Assembly: GCA_026826555.1 (NCBI GenBank)
Contig: JAKSZT010054458.1
Location: 225,732 to 289,731 of the forward strand
Direction of reading: 5' to 3'
From: Tolypeutes matacus
Lineage: Eukaryota > Chordata > Mammalia > Cingulata > Chlamyphoridae
DNA: 64,000 bases
Below, in pieces: positions 1 to 13,083 of this stretch. The notes beneath the pieces are model-generated. The model made no database searches. It was given only the letters and a program-made list of their open reading frames with translations, and was not told where the DNA came from. Positions within the stretch are counted from its first letter, which is position 1. Every line of letters starts with the position of its first letter. A program made the translations under genes and the position numbers.

Positions 1-3000
1 ATGAACTAGACCTAACAGATAAATACAGAACATTGCACCCAAAAATAACAGGATATACATTCTTCTCAAGTGCACAAGGATCATTCACCAGGATAGACCC
101 TATGTTGGGTCACAAAACAAGTCTCAATAATTTTTTTTAAATAAATCCATTTACTCGATACATATTAATAAAGCATACAATTTATCCAAAGTGTACAATC
201 AATGGTATTTGGTATAATCACATAGTTGTGCATTCATCACTTCAATCATTATTAAGGCATTTTCATTATTTCAATAAATAAACAAAAAACAGACAAACAA
301 ACAAGAAAATTCCTCATCTTTCAATCTCTCTGTTTCCCCTCCTATACATAGCTGCTATTTCTGGCTATTCTTGCACACATATTTATTTGTTTATTAAGCA
401 GTTTTATTGAGATATGTTCACATACCATATGGTCAATAAATTTTAAAAGCTTGAAAATATACAAAGTTTCTTCCCTGACCATAATGGAATGAAGCTGGAA
501 ATCAGTAACAGGTAGAGAACTGGAAAATCCACAAATACATGGAATTTGAATAACACACTCTTTAACAATCAGTGGGTGAAAGAAGAAATTTCAAGAGAAT
601 CCAGTAATATCTTGAGAAAAAGGGAAAAAGAACACAACACATCAAAACTTATGGCAGTGCTGAAAGGGAAATTTATAGCTGTAAACAACTACATCAAAAG
701 GAAGAAATCAAAAAGCTGAAATCAAAGACCTAACTGAACACCTGGAGGAACTAGAAAAAGAACAAACTAATCCCAAAGCAAGCAGAAGAAATAACAAAAT
801 TATAGCAGAAATAAATTGAGAAAAAAATCTATAGAGAGAGTCAACAAAACCCAAAGCTGGTTCTTTGAAAAGACCAATAAAATGGACAGACTCTTAACCA
901 GACTGACAAAGATAAAAAGAGAGATGATGTGAATAAATAAAATCAGAAATAAGAAGAGGGAGACATTACTACTGGCCCCTGTGAAACAAAAAAAGATCAT
1001 AAGAGGAAACTATGAACAACCATATGCCAACAAATAGACAACCTAGATGAAATGGACAATTTCCTAGAAACACACAAAAACCCTACACTGACTCTAGAGA
1101 AATAGAAGATCTCAACAAATCAATCACAACTAAAGAGATTGAAATGGTCATCAAAAACCTCCCCACAAAGAAAAGCCCAGGAACAAATGCTTCACTTGTG
1201 AATTCTACCAATCATATCAAGAAGAATTAATATGAATCCTGCTTAAACTCTTCCAAAAAAATAAAGAAGAGGGAACACTACCTAACTCATTCTAAGAAAC
1301 TAACCATCCTAATAACCAAGCCATGTAAACATGCTACAAGAAAAGAAAATTACAGACAAATCTGTCTAATGAATACAGATGCAAAAATCCTCAACAAAAT
1401 ACTTGAAAATCAAATCCAACAGCACAGTAAAAGAATTATACACGATGACCAAGTGGGCTTTATCCCAGTTATGCAAGGGTGGTTCAAAACAAGAAAATCA
1501 ATTAATATTATACATTACATTAACACAATGATAGGGAAAAACTAGATGATTTTCTCAATTAACACAGAAAAGGTATTTGACAAAATCCAGCATCCTTTCT
1601 TGATTAAAAGAAAAATCACTTCAAAAGACAGGAATAGAAGGAAACTTTGTCAGAATGATAAAGGGCACATATGAAATACCCACAGCTAACATTGTACTCA
1701 ATGATTAAGGCTGAAAGCTTTCCCTTTAAGATCCTGAATTGGACAAGTATGTTCACTGTCACCACTGCTATTCAATACTGTCCATTTCTAGCTAGAGCAA
1801 TTAGTCAAGGAAAAGAAATAAAAGGCATCCAAATTGGAAAGGAAGAAGTAGAAATTTCAATATTTGTAGGTGACTTGATCCTATATATGGAAAGTCCCTG
1901 AAAAAAAAATCAACAAAGCTTCTAGAGCTAAAACAAATTCAGCAAAGTGATGGAATACAAGATCAACCTGCAAAAATCAGTAGCATTTCTATACACTAGT
2001 AATGAACAACCTGAGGAGGAAATCAAGAAAAAAAATTCCATTTACAATAACAACTAAAAGAATCAAATATCTAAGAATAAATTTAACCAAGGATGTAAAG
2101 GATCTGTACTCAGAGAAATACAAAACATTGCTAAAAGAAATCAAAGAAGACATAAATAAATGGAAGGACATTCTATGTTCATGGATTAGAAGACTAAATA
2201 TCATTAAGATGTCAATTCTACCCAAAGTGATTTACAGATTCAACGCAATCCCAATCAAAAATTCCAACAGAGTCGTTTGCATAAATGGAAAAGCCAAATA
2301 TCAAAATTTATTTGGAAGGGTAAGGGACACCCAATAGCCAAAAACATTCTGAAAAAGAAAAACAATGTTGGAGGTCTTACATTTCCTGACTTGAAAGTTT
2401 ATTACAAGGTTACAGTGGTCAAATACCATGGTACAAGGATAGATATATCAACCAATGGAATCTAACTGAAAGTTCAGAAACAAGCCCCCACATCTGTAGT
2501 CAATTGATTTTTGAGAAGGCTGCCAATTCCACTTAATTGGGAAAGAATAGTCTCTTCAACAAAAGGGTGCTGTGAGAATTGGATATCCATATGCAAAAGA
2601 ATGAAAGAGGGGAGCAGATGTGGCTCAAGCAGTTGGGCGCCCGCCTCCCACATGGGAGGTCCTGGGTTCTGTTTCTGGTGCCTCCTAAAGAAGACAAGCA
2701 GATGCCACAACAAGCAGGGTGTGGATGTGGCTCAAACAGTTGGGCACTTATGTCCCACATGGGAGGTCCCGGTTTCAGTTCCCAGTGCCTCATAAAAGAC
2801 GATGAGCAGACACAGCCAGCAGACAAGGAGCAGACAGATGAGGGAGCCATGGGTGGGTGGATAGGTGGGGAATAAATAAACAAACAAACAAATAAATAAA
2901 AATTTAAAAATAAAAAGAAATCTACCACCTTTGAGACCCTTAAAAAAAAAAAAAAACTAAAGAGGACCCTATCTCATACCATATACAAAAATTAACTCAA

Positions 3001-4480
3001 AATGAATCAAAGACCTAAATATAGGAACCAGGACTATGAAACTCCTAGAAGAAAATGTAGGGATGCATCTTTAGGAATTTGTGTTAGGCAATGGTTTCTA
3101 AGACTTTACACCCAAAGCACAAGCAACAAAAGAAAAAATAGATAAATGGGCCTCCTCAAAATTAAAAATGTTTGTGCACCAAAGGACTTCATCACAAAAG
3201 TAAAAAGACAACCTAGTCAATGAGAGAAAATATTTGGAAACTCCATGTCTGATAAGGGTTTAATAATCAAAATATATAAAGAAATCCCACAACTCAAAAA
3301 TAAAAAGACAAACAATCCCATTTAAAAATGGGCGAAAGACTTGAATAGATCTTTCTCCAAAGAGGATATACAAATGCCTAAAAAGCACATGAAAAGATGC
3401 TCAAAATCAGTAGCTATTATGGAAATACAAATGAAAACCTCAATGACATACCATTTCACTCCCATTCGAATGGCTGCTGTTTTTTTAAAAATGGAAAATA
3501 AGTGTTGGAGAGGATGCGGAGAAGTAGGAACACCCATTCATTGCTGTTGAGCATGTTAAATGGTGCGGCTGCTGTGGAAGACAGTTTGGCAGTTCCTTAG
3601 AAAGTTACCATATGATCTGGCAATTTCTGTATTATGTATATACCCAAAAGAATTGAAAACAGGAACTCAAACAGATATTTGCACATTGATATTCATAGTG
3701 GCATTATTCATATTTGCCAAAAGATGGAAGCAGCCTCAGTGCTCATCTAGGAATGAATGAATAAATAAAATGTGGTACATACATACAATGTAATATTATT
3801 CACACATAAAAAGGAATGTGATAACATGGATGAATGTTGAAGACATTATGCTGAGTGGAAAAAGCCAGACAAAAAAGTACAAATATTGTATGATCTCATT
3901 GATATGAAATACTTTGAATAACAAACACAGAGAATTAGAATCTAGAGTATTGTTTACCTTGGGTTGGGTTAGGCATAGGGAAATGGGAGTTAAGGCTTAA
4001 TTTGCATAGAATTTCTATTTAGGTTGTAAAGTTTTGGAAATGGATAGGTATGGTGATAGTAGCACAATACTGCGAGTGTAATTAACAGCACTGAATTATA
4101 TATGTTACTATGGTGAAAATATGAAATTTTAGATTGTATATATGTTACTAGAATAAAAATTAAAGGCTAAAACATAGGACTGTATAACACAGTGAACTCT
4201 ATTGTAAACGGTGGACTTTATAGTACAAGTATAAAAATGTTCTTTCATGAATTACAGCAAATGTACCACACTAATACAAGGTTAATAAAAGGGCGGTATG
4301 GGAAAAATACATCTAATATAATCTATGGACTATAGTTAAACGTACAATTTTAATATTCTTCCATCAATTGTAACAAAGGTACCACACTAATGCAAACTGT
4401 CAACAATAGGGGGTTAATGAGAATGCTGTAATTTTTACATGACTCTTCTGTAAACATACTTCACTAATTAAGAATATTAA
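1..4480 (+). mobile_element. degenerate L1 (ORF2 to 3' UTR), sense
   Basis: Left edge is cut by the window. The sequence follows L1 ORF2 from the endonuclease/linker part through reverse transcriptase (remnant [12 protein letters not shown] near 1860-1900, the YADD region) to the C-terminal part (MVRLLWKTVWQFLRKLPYD from 3560) and the L1 3' UTR (about 3900-4480). Many stops and frameshifts make it inactive. It is interrupted at about 131-443 by an antisense L1-3'-like insert flanked by TCAATAA and at 2596-2955 by a SINE. Confidence 0.85.
2596..2955 (+). mobile_element. dimeric DAS-type SINE inside L1
   Basis: Two tandem tRNA-like heads (GAGCAGATGTGGCTCAAGCAG from 2613; GTGGATGTGGCTCAAACAG from 2720), a CAGACACAGCCAGCAGACAAG body and A-rich tail. 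The L1 sequence resumes after it with a short AAAGAGG duplication. Confidence 0.85.
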
Positions 4481-4509
4481 ATTTTAGAAAAAGAGTCATA
4501 GAGGTTAGA

Positions 4510-6060
4510 ATGAGAAAATCCTATATGTGTTTAAAGGAGATCCAGAAGAAACTAAAAAGAAAGGGTCCAAGGCAAAAATCAAAGGGATGTCTGAGACTTT
4601 TCCAGAACCTCAAAAATCCATTCAACCTCAGGATAACAAAAAATACTGAATAAATAAAAACATGTCCACACTTAGACACATTATAATGAAATTGCAAAAT
4701 ATAAAAGACAAAAAAAGACCAATGCATGACCTACAAAGGAACAATATTTAGACTCATCAACAATATTGGATGTTAAAAGATAAGGGAAAGTAACGGTCAA
4801 TCCATAATTCTATTCTCTGCTAAATTATCATTCAAAAGTTAGGGTAAAATAAGATCTTCAGACAAAAACTAAGACAGTTCATAATTCAGAGAGCTTTGCT
4901 GAAAGAATTACTGAAAGAAAACAACCCAGAATGAAGGAGGGTGTTGTCAGAAGCAACAAAGTAAGCAAATTGGTAAACATAAGGACAGGGTAAACATATA
5001 TGCAGAAGGAAATAATAAACAGCAGATGAAACAAAGTCACAACAAAGGACAAGAAAACAAAAAACTGGTTCTTTTAACAAACCACTAGTAATAGGAACAA
5101 AGATAAAAAGGAAGAGATTCAAATAAACAATATTAAAGAAAAATATAAACATATAGCTACAGATGAGACTCTTAAAATCATATATGAATATTATAATCAA
5201 CTTTATGCCAACAATTTTGAAAACTAGATGAAAATTTTCTATAACAATATAAATAACCAATATTGATTCAGTAAATAATAAAAACAAACTCTGAAACACT
5301 AAAGAAATTTAATCTGTGGTCATAAATTTACTCAAAAAAAATTCCAGGCCAAAATGGTTGACAGGCTTGTCTTAGCAACACTGTAGCAGAGAAAAGTAAA
5401 AGATGAGAAACAAACTCAACTTCTTCTAGGAGGCTAGTAAAACCTTGATAGCAAAACTCAAGGAGAGTAAAGAATGAAAAATTAAAGGTCAACCTCACTT
5501 ATGAATACATATACAACTATCCTAAATGAAATAATGACAAGCAAAAGCCAATGTACCTAAAATAAAACAAAACCAACATGACCTAGTTGGGTTTATCCCA
5601 GAAATATAAATATATTAGAAAGTCTATTAATAGTATTCATCATAGTAACAGTTAAAAGAAGGGAAATCATTTCACAAGATGTTAAATAACATTTAAAATT
5701 TTTTATTATCTGCTTATGAGAAAAACTCTTAGCACACTAGAAATATAATATAATTTTGTTAACCTTTATACATCATAAACAGCAGAAATATTTTCTTTAA
5801 TGTTACAGATAAGACAAGGATGCTCAACACTACTGCTTATATTCAACATTGTACTAGAGAGATTAGGCAACATAATAAACTAAGAAAAAACATTAAAAGA
5901 TGTAATGAATAAAAATGAAAATAACTACTGTTTCCCAGGCCATATGATTCTATACACAGAAAATCCAAGAAACTACAAATATTAGAATTAATAGGAGAGT
6001 ACAGCAAAGTTGCTGAATACATCATGAGTTTACATAAAGCAATCATTCCTATATTCTAGC
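4510..6060 (+). mobile_element. old L1/HAL1 remnant, sense
   Basis: 4640-4940 resembles the end of L1/HAL1 ORF1 (a FTDKQ-LR-F type segment near 4858). 5040-6050 resembles ORF2 reverse transcriptase with MILYTENPRN near 5943. Heavily mutated. Confidence 0.65.
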
Positions 6061-6064
6061 AGCA

Positions 6065-6310
6065 ACTAAATTGAACTACTATTTATTGACCTTTTGGTGA
6101 ACCAGGTACTTTGCTATGCTTACATTATCTTATTTAATCATAAAAACAGCCCAGTAGGTATATTTGTCTTCACTTTAACAGATCCTGAACTTGGGGTTTT
6201 GAGAGCTAATAACTTGCCAAAGATCACACAATAAGTTAAGAGAGTCTGGGGCTAACAACCCAAGTCTCTGTGACCGGAAAGCCTATTATGCTTTTAACCA
6301 CTAGGTACTA
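6065..6310 (-). repeat. MIR SINE
   Basis: Antisense MIR pattern: a TTATTTAATC-type block, then AACTTGCCAAAGATCACACA and TTTTAACCACTA. Confidence 0.8.
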
Positions 6311-6399
6311 TCACTTCCTCCAACCAAATTGTAAGGAATCTGATCACAACGCCTTACTCCTGAATCAGCTGTTTCTCTTTGATATTTTAAGTGGTTTAT

Positions 6400-7479
6400 T
6401 ACAGAAAAATCATTCTTTTATTACAAAAAAGTCATTACAGACAGAAAGCATGGGCAAATACAGCCAGATAAACGGTCCTAGGAGTTTCAGGGTATTCTGG
6501 AATAATTCTAGGAGGTGGGCATAAAAGAATGATAGCTGAAGAGACAATTTAGAGAGCAGGTAGAACCTTTGGCTGCCCAGCAGAAGTGAGAGGCCGGGGC
6601 TGGGGCCCGGGGTTCTAATCGGGGCTTGGCACCCAATCCCAGCTCTGCTGGCGCACTGCCTGCTGGGAGGCCGAGTCCTGCAGCTGAGAAGGACGGTGAT
6701 GTGTAAGTAGGTGGTCTCGACCAGGAGAGACCAGGTGTCCTGGGTGCTCCTGAAATGACAGCACAGGAGAAGAGAGGCGTGATTCTCTAATGTGGAAAGA
6801 TCCAAGGCCATTCAATACCATCCATTCCTTTTTCGTCAAAGTTTTGCCCTTGAAAATGGATTTCATGTTCCTCATAGCAACAGCAGCAGGAGCTATAGCC
6901 ACACTAGCTGCTGCTGCTGTTGCAGCATTGATTGTAGTAAAAAGTCTAAGCTTTATTAAGAAGTGGAACTCTGGGGACGAGAGAACTAAAGAATCTGGTG
7001 AAAAAGCCACCTCTGATTTCAAGATAACTACAAAAATGGAACAGAAAACCCAAGAAGAATTGAACAAGAAGGAACAGGAAACACATGGAGATTTGGGCAA
7101 GCAGCCGCAGGACAGCGAAACTTCGTAAGTGTGAAATACAACTTGGTTAAAGTGCAGACGGACAGGCAACAGACTGTCGGTCAAATGAAGAGGTAAGACG
7201 GGCTCCTGGACCATACCAGGCTCCTTTTCTGCCGACCAAAGGCCAGTGGCTGGAGGCGGAGGCACCGGCATGACCAGTGTCCTAGCGACACACAGACTTT
7301 TAGGTCACATTCCTGTAAAACTGGTTTTCAGAAGTAAGGGTTAGCGGAGGAGACCGCATCTTTTAGAATGGTGTAAAGGAAGATACATGGAGGCAAAGTT
7401 GTCAGTGTGCTTTTGTTTCTTAACAGAAATTAGGCTTTTGATATCTCAAGCCCTGGTAGAAAAAAAAAACCTAAAATCG
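6400..7479. other. mostly unique region upstream of the CpG island
   Basis: Moderate-GC sequence without a recognised transposon, between the L1/MIR block and the promoter island. It holds the small ORF at 6856-7128 and two GTAAGT donor-like sites (about 6706 and 7125). A TonE-like TGGAAAGATCC at 6793-6803 is too far away to call with confidence. Confidence 0.6.
6856..7128 (+). CDS. putative 90-aa single-pass membrane microprotein (uncertain)
   Basis: ATG 6856 has a good context (GAAAATGG). The frame encodes a short N-terminus, one hydrophobic Ala-rich segment at about residues 4-27 (FLIATAAGAIATLAAAAVAA, then LIVV) followed by KSLSFIKKW (positive-inside signal), and then a hydrophilic Lys/Glu/Gln-rich tail. 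The stop TAA lies inside a perfect GTAAGT donor (from 7125), so the ORF could instead be an exon; a possible acceptor (TTTTTCGTCAAAG) precedes it at 6828-6840. The frame is also open upstream to 6790. I do not recognise the protein. It could be a real small gene, an upstream exon, or chance with a GCT-rich stretch mimicking a membrane segment. Confidence 0.3.
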   Translation: MDFMFLIATAAGAIATLAAAAVAALIVVKSLSFIKKWNSGDERTKESGEKATSDFKITTKMEQKTQEELNKKEQETHGDLGKQPQDSETS

Positions 7480-7828
7480 GCCTTCACACAGGCGGGGTAG
7501 CCTGTGAAGCCACGAGGTCTCCTTTTCCCCGGGAGTGGCCGCGGCCCTTGGGCCTGGGGAGGCGGCCGCCGCGCGGCACAATGGGCGCCACCTCACAGAG
7601 CCGGGCGCGGCGGGATCGCGCGCCCACACTCCGAGCGCGCCGGACAGCAGCACATGGGCCCCTCGGGGCGGCGAGGCCGCGGGTGGGTGGGGGCGCGGCT
7701 GCGGGCGGGCCCCTCGGAGGGGAAGAGGCGAGGAGGCGGCGCCAGGCCAGCACCTGCCTGCCAGCCCGCATGCCTTAGGGCACGCCTCGGCGGTGCCTTG
7801 TCGCAGAAATAGGCTCGCCTCTAGTTGC

Positions 7829-7842
7829 CAAAAAAGAAAAAG

Positions 7843-7882
<40 letters not shown>

Positions 7883-7886
7883 AAAG
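7829..7886 (+). repeat. (GAAAA)n purine tract
   Basis: About 58 bases of A with regularly spaced G inside the CpG island, low-complexity pentanucleotide-like. Confidence 0.9.
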
Positions 7887-8050
7887 GGTGCTTCAAAACA
7901 CGTTAGCAAACCCGCCGGGCCAGACGGCTGCTTCTCACCTAGCACAAAGACAGTGCACCCAGCTGCCGCGAGAGGGCGGACGAGCCACCTCTGCTTCCCT
8001 TTCCTCCTCTCCCTCCCATACCCGCCCCGGCCGGCCCAGCTGCCTCCATT

Positions 8051-8068
8051 TTCCAGATCTTTCTCGAA
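8051..8068 (+). promoter_or_regulatory. four-unit heat-shock element (HSF1 site)
   Basis: TTCcaGATctTTCtcGAA: alternating TTC/GAA units at exact 5-base spacing, three perfect and one (GAT) with one mismatch, 391 bases upstream of the ATG. HSF1 trimers bind three or more such units. Confidence 0.6.
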
Positions 8069-8182
8069 CCCGCGGCTCCTTGGGCAGCCGTTGCCCGAGC
8101 GCTGACGGAAGCGGCCGAAGCTAGGGCCGGGAGCAGGTTGGGGCTGGGAGCGCCGGCTCGCGAGCCTCCCCGGCCGCCGAGC

Positions 8183-8192
8183 GCGCAGGCGC
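8183..8192 (+). promoter_or_regulatory. NRF1-like site
   Basis: GCGCAGGCGC in the CpG island, one base off the NRF1 core GCGCATGCGC. Common in TATA-less promoters. Confidence 0.35.
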
Positions 8193-8320
8193 AGATCGCA
8201 GTAACTGCCGGTTGGAGGCCGCCGAACCGCAGTGGGAGAGAGACCGAGGCAGCGGGACCAAGCGGAGGCTGCGGCGCCGGCCCTCTAACCCCTCCCCGGT
8301 TCCGCGACGCCCTGCCCTAG

Positions 8321-8566
<246 letters not shown>

Positions 8567-9812
8567 TAAGTGCCCCTTCTGGTCATAACCCCGATCCTAA
8601 GAAACAGTTTCTCTGACCCCTTCCGTTTGTTACACCTGCTGGTTTCCCCTGATAGGCGCCGAACTCTGAAATGACAAGTGCAGCCCATCAACTGCAATCT
8701 CTAGAGACCGCTGGTTGACTGGCGTGGGTGCGAGTTGGACTTCCTCGCCCCGCAAAGTTGCTTTTCCTTCAAGGACAAGGGACTTTACTTGTTGGGGCAT
8801 CACTCCTTTCTGTACCCCCACGCCCCTCCCTCACGGCCCTGCCCCCCCCCCGCCCCAGCGCTCTTGTTTTGGGTTAAGGCAAAGGGGTTGGTGTGGGAGA
8901 GCCTTGGGGTCCTGACCACTGAAGAAAGATCTCCGATTGCCGCTAGTGGGGCTTGAGTCGAATTGTCGGCCGCGGGCCGGCCTCCCCTGCTAGCTAAGTA
9001 GAGTTCATTCATTCTGCCCTTCCTCTTTTCTATATCTGTCTGGGTGACAGTTCGTTCTCCGAAAAATGAAACGTGAAAGCTTAGACACATTGGAAGACGA
9101 ATTACAGGTTCATTTGACCTCGAAAGCCGTTGGGGTGGGGGTGGGAGGTAGGTGTACGGGTTTTTACTCCAGTGTCCTTGAGAATTGGAGATAATCGGAC
9201 CAGGGGCGTAGGCTAATGCTACTTTTTCTTCAATAGGTCGAAAATTAAGGATGATAGTCTTTGGTCTCATGTTTTGGTATTGTACACCAATTAAAGGGAC
9301 GTAGTGGGATTAGGTCCTACCAAAAGTGTATTTTTACAGAATGAAATATTGGAGAGTCGGAAGTGACTGTCCTGTATAAACATGTTTGGAAATGGGTCTA
9401 TTATGAACACTTGATGAAAGACTTAGAAGAGGTGGCATTGTGTCATGGAAACATGTTTCTACATGTTCCGTTTTCTCTGCTGCGGGACGTTTGTTGGCAA
9501 AGAATATAATTGAGACTGGAATATGAAATATTTTTATTAGGAAACCAGCTGTTCATATATTATTTTACATTCTGTGGAAAGGTAATTAAAAATTAATTTG
9601 ACCCTTTGGAATAACCCAAAATATAATATTTATATTTAAGTTAGACTAATTGTAACCAAGATCAATATTAAGCTAAGCCTTTAAAAGTCTAAAATACTAC
9701 AGTTCTACTGATAATTTAAATTCTGGGTTGGGAGTCTATTTTAAAATTTGCAAGGGGGTTTTAAAGAGAAAATTACTTATTTGAAGCAGTCTGTGCTTTG
9801 GTTTCTTTCAAA

Positions 9813-9830
9813 GAACTTTCTAGAAGATTT
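9813..9830 (+). promoter_or_regulatory. intron 1 heat-shock element candidate
   Basis: GAActTTCtaGAAgaTTT: three perfect alternating units plus a fourth with one mismatch, about 1.35 kb downstream of the ATG. Weaker dimers lie at 10362-10369 (TTCtaGAA) and 10494-10506 (GAAagTTCtgGAG). Confidence 0.4.
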
Positions 9831-11789
9831 AGATGTGTGCATTATATTTCTTTATTAGATGTATGTATTATATTTCCTCTATAGAATTTCTGGTTGTTTA
9901 TATCCTCAAATATGGGCATAAGTCAGTCAATCCCCACAGTACTGTTAGAACTCTTCTTTATACCTTCCTTTCAGGCTTTCATGCACAATGAGAGGCTGAA
10001 GCAGTAATTATGAAGTAATTTATGAATTCATCTGTATGATTTTTTTTAAAAAAAAGAGTACAGCTAAGCTAAAATAAATACGGGCTTCTGCCAGAGAAGG
10101 ACCCCAAAATTCCGCACTTTTCTTTGAGCAAAATGGAGGTTCCTGGGAGCCGGCTTCAGCTTCAGGGAGAAAAAGTGAGAGGTGGGGTGGATATTCCCCT
10201 AATCCTTAAAGCCTTATCATTAGTGATCAGAAACCAGAACTATAAGAAAGTGCATTTCCAGGCTCCGAAATCTCTTTTTAAGAGTGAGTTGGTGACTCCT
10301 TAAAGAGTCTGGTCAGACTTAAAGAGAGAATTTCTCAAAATTTAGGCTACTTATTTGAGCCTTCTAGAAGGCTTTTTGTTACTGTTCTTAGGCACATAGC
10401 CTAATTCTGTATGGTCGGGATTTGATATATTTCTGATTTATGTGTAAGAAAGCCAATACTAATTTCTAGATTTAATGTGTCTAATATGAACTAGAAAGTT
10501 CTGGAGGTGGAAAGATCATATTCACACTTAAATTGCGTTGTAACTCTGCTCTTTTCTCCATTGATTGCATAATACATAGGGCTGTACTCTGTTATCTACC
10601 TCAGGAATATATCCTTTGATATTATTTTATTGCAGTCCTGTGTTCTTACACTGTATATACTTTGTACTTTGTGGGGGTTCAAATTAAATGAAAATATAAC
10701 CCTTCCTAATCTCATGGCATAGATTTGTTGACATTTACTGAGTGCCTATCATGTAAAAGGCCTTATAACTGTTAGTGGACTTTTAATTCTTATAATACAC
10801 CACAGTATTTAATAATGCATCATATAAACTAGCTCTTCAAAAAAAATGTTTACATATTCCAGTGCTGATATTGTAATATGACAGTAGTATTTCTAAGATG
10901 CAAATATATTATAAAGTGATCCTGTGGACAAGTGGAAGTGTTCAGTTTAGTTGGTTTCCTCATCCATACTCTTTCACATTTTTTTTTTCATTCTTTAACT
11001 TACTTGATTTCGTCCACATAGGAAGGTCCCTTTTAGAAACCAAGAATAACAGTTTAATGAAAAAGAATTAAGCTTTGGCCGACAAGCAAGGAACCAAGGG
11101 CAAGTAATTTAACCTGTTTATTCTTCACATTCACCTTCTGTACGGTTGGGATGGTTGCACTAGCCTCTTTATTCATACATTCAAAGGAAAGAAATTAATT
11201 TTTTCTGAGCATTTTATTTTTAAATGAAATTATTACACAGATAATACATGCGTGTTGTAGAAAATAAAGCACGTTAAAAGATGAAAATAAAAATCCTAAT
11301 TCCTCCCCCCAGAAATAAAATTTCCAGATGGTTTTCTGTATGTGTGTTTTCAAGGGGAAGGGAGTAAATTATACTTTATTGTCTTTTATATAACCTCTTT
11401 CTATGTAAAATATCTTTCTAAACCATCAATTTTAGTTTGTATCATTATTACATTAATTTAATCCATCCCCTATTGGACATTTACATTATATATGATATTT
11501 TGTTCTGAGAAATAATGCTACAAATAACTGTCTTTGCAACTAAATTTTTGATCCTTAATTCCTTCAAATAAATTCCTAGAAGTAGAATTAATGTGCACGT
11601 TTTGAAGACCTTAGCCTTGCTTGTCTTGTCGAATCAAGTACAGATATGGTGATTGGAATTTCCATCCTAGGTTTAATTATATCAAGGTGATTAGTTTCAG
11701 GCATGGGAAAAGAAAACTGCAGCCAAGAATCCTTATTCAACACCAAATTAAACCATATGGTCAACTGTAACATGTTGCTTGTATTGATA

Positions 11790-11975
11790 ATGGTGATTGT
11801 TGTGGGACAGGCATTGTGCTTTGTGTTGTAATACTAGCTATCTTTTATCAATAAGAATGCTAAAGCAAAGTTAAGTCTCTTGACCAAGAACTAGTAAGTA
11901 ATAAAACGGATTCAGTTTTAGGCTTCTCTGACACCCAGAATCTCAATATCTTTCCATTATCCATTGCCATGGGGA
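11790..11975 (-). repeat. MIR SINE (degraded)
   Basis: Antisense MIR features: CAGGCATTGTGCTTTGTG, GACCAAGAACTAGTAAGTAA, CCATTATCC. Confidence 0.6.
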
Positions 11976-12313
11976 TTAGATATGCATGCTGGATTAATAG
12001 AGGTATAAATGTTCAAAGGGACAAATAACTAGGCTGGGCACTTGTATAGAGAATTATCTTTCCCCTGCATCAATAAACTAATCTAGTATAGGCCAGTGTA
12101 TAAGAAATATTGTCATGTTTTAAAATGTTGTTTTAATATGCTTTATTTTAAAAAACATGCAAAGAATCTTAGTTGTAAAAAAAATACATTTTCACACATG
12201 TTGATATAAACATGGGGGAAAGCGGTATGAAAGACTTTAAACTATTGGATATATCTTGGAGGGAGAATTATTGGGGGTGCTTTTAATATAGTTTTGCAAT
12301 ACTTTAGAATTTT

Positions 12314-12410
12314 TTTTTTTTTTTTTTTTTACCGGGAGGTCCCGGGGATCGAACCCCGGTCTCTCCATATGGTAGACGGACGCCGAACTTCTTGAGCCAC
12401 GTCCGTTTCC
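12314..12410 (-). mobile_element. DAS-type SINE with 17-bp target duplication
   Basis: T-tract then antisense tRNA-like head (GGGATCGAACCCCGG B-box complement, GAGCCACGTCCG). Exact duplication CAATACTTTAGAATTTT at 12297-12313 and 12411-12427. Confidence 0.92.
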
Positions 12411-13005
12411 CAATACTTTAGAATTTTATGAACATATTTTGCAATGAGGAAAAATAGATTTTTAAAATAAAACTTATTTCTACCATTCAAGATATTTTTG
12501 TCAAATGTTTTGGTTTTATTATCAAAATTTTATCAGTCTGAATATTTAGTTCCCTGGTTTTCTGTCATTACTTTTTTCCTCTTTCTTTACAAATGTACAA
12601 TGATCTGAAAATAAGAAAAAAATAGTTTATACACTACTTTTCAAATATGTGATATATTTTCCTTAATGCATGAAAGTAGAAATCATTTACTTTGGGATAT
12701 TAAAAATAACTGTATATAAAAAATGCCAAACTCCAAAGGTTAACTGTGCCAGTGGTGGGTAGGAGGACTTTTTATGGTGATGCAGTTTGGGGGAGGAGTA
12801 GGATTTCACATTTTGTTAAATATTCTTTGTACTATATGCGTTAGTTTTGTTTGTGGGTTTTGAGTTTATGTTAACTTTGATTTAAAATATTTCTGTAATG
12901 CTGAAGAATTACACAAAGTAGTAAGTCTTCCCCCTTTGTCCCAACCACCTCCTGAAGTTGTATGTCTGTTTTATAAATGTGTGTACCCATACATAACTTG
13001 GATGG

Positions 13006-13037
<32 letters not shown>

Positions 13038-13083
13038 AATGGAGTTAAGCCGTACATATTTTGCAAAATTGCTATTTTCACCT

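Noticed and set aside
6793..6803. TonE-like osmotic response element TGGAAAGATCC
   Set aside because: Fits the loose consensus, but it is 1.7 kb from the start codon, single, and such 11-mers are common by chance.
6615..7271. 218-codon minus-strand frame opposite the small ORF
   Set aside because: No domain, no recognised family, mostly antisense to the Ala-rich segment; the composition looks incidental. The plus-strand small ORF is the better candidate, and even that is uncertain.
7471..7906. Long overlapping open frames on both strands in the CpG island (Ala/Arg/Pro/Gly-rich)
   Set aside because: Stop codons are rare by composition in GC-rich DNA. The translations are low-complexity, open in several frames at once, and end in a poly-Lys/Phe run from the purine tract.
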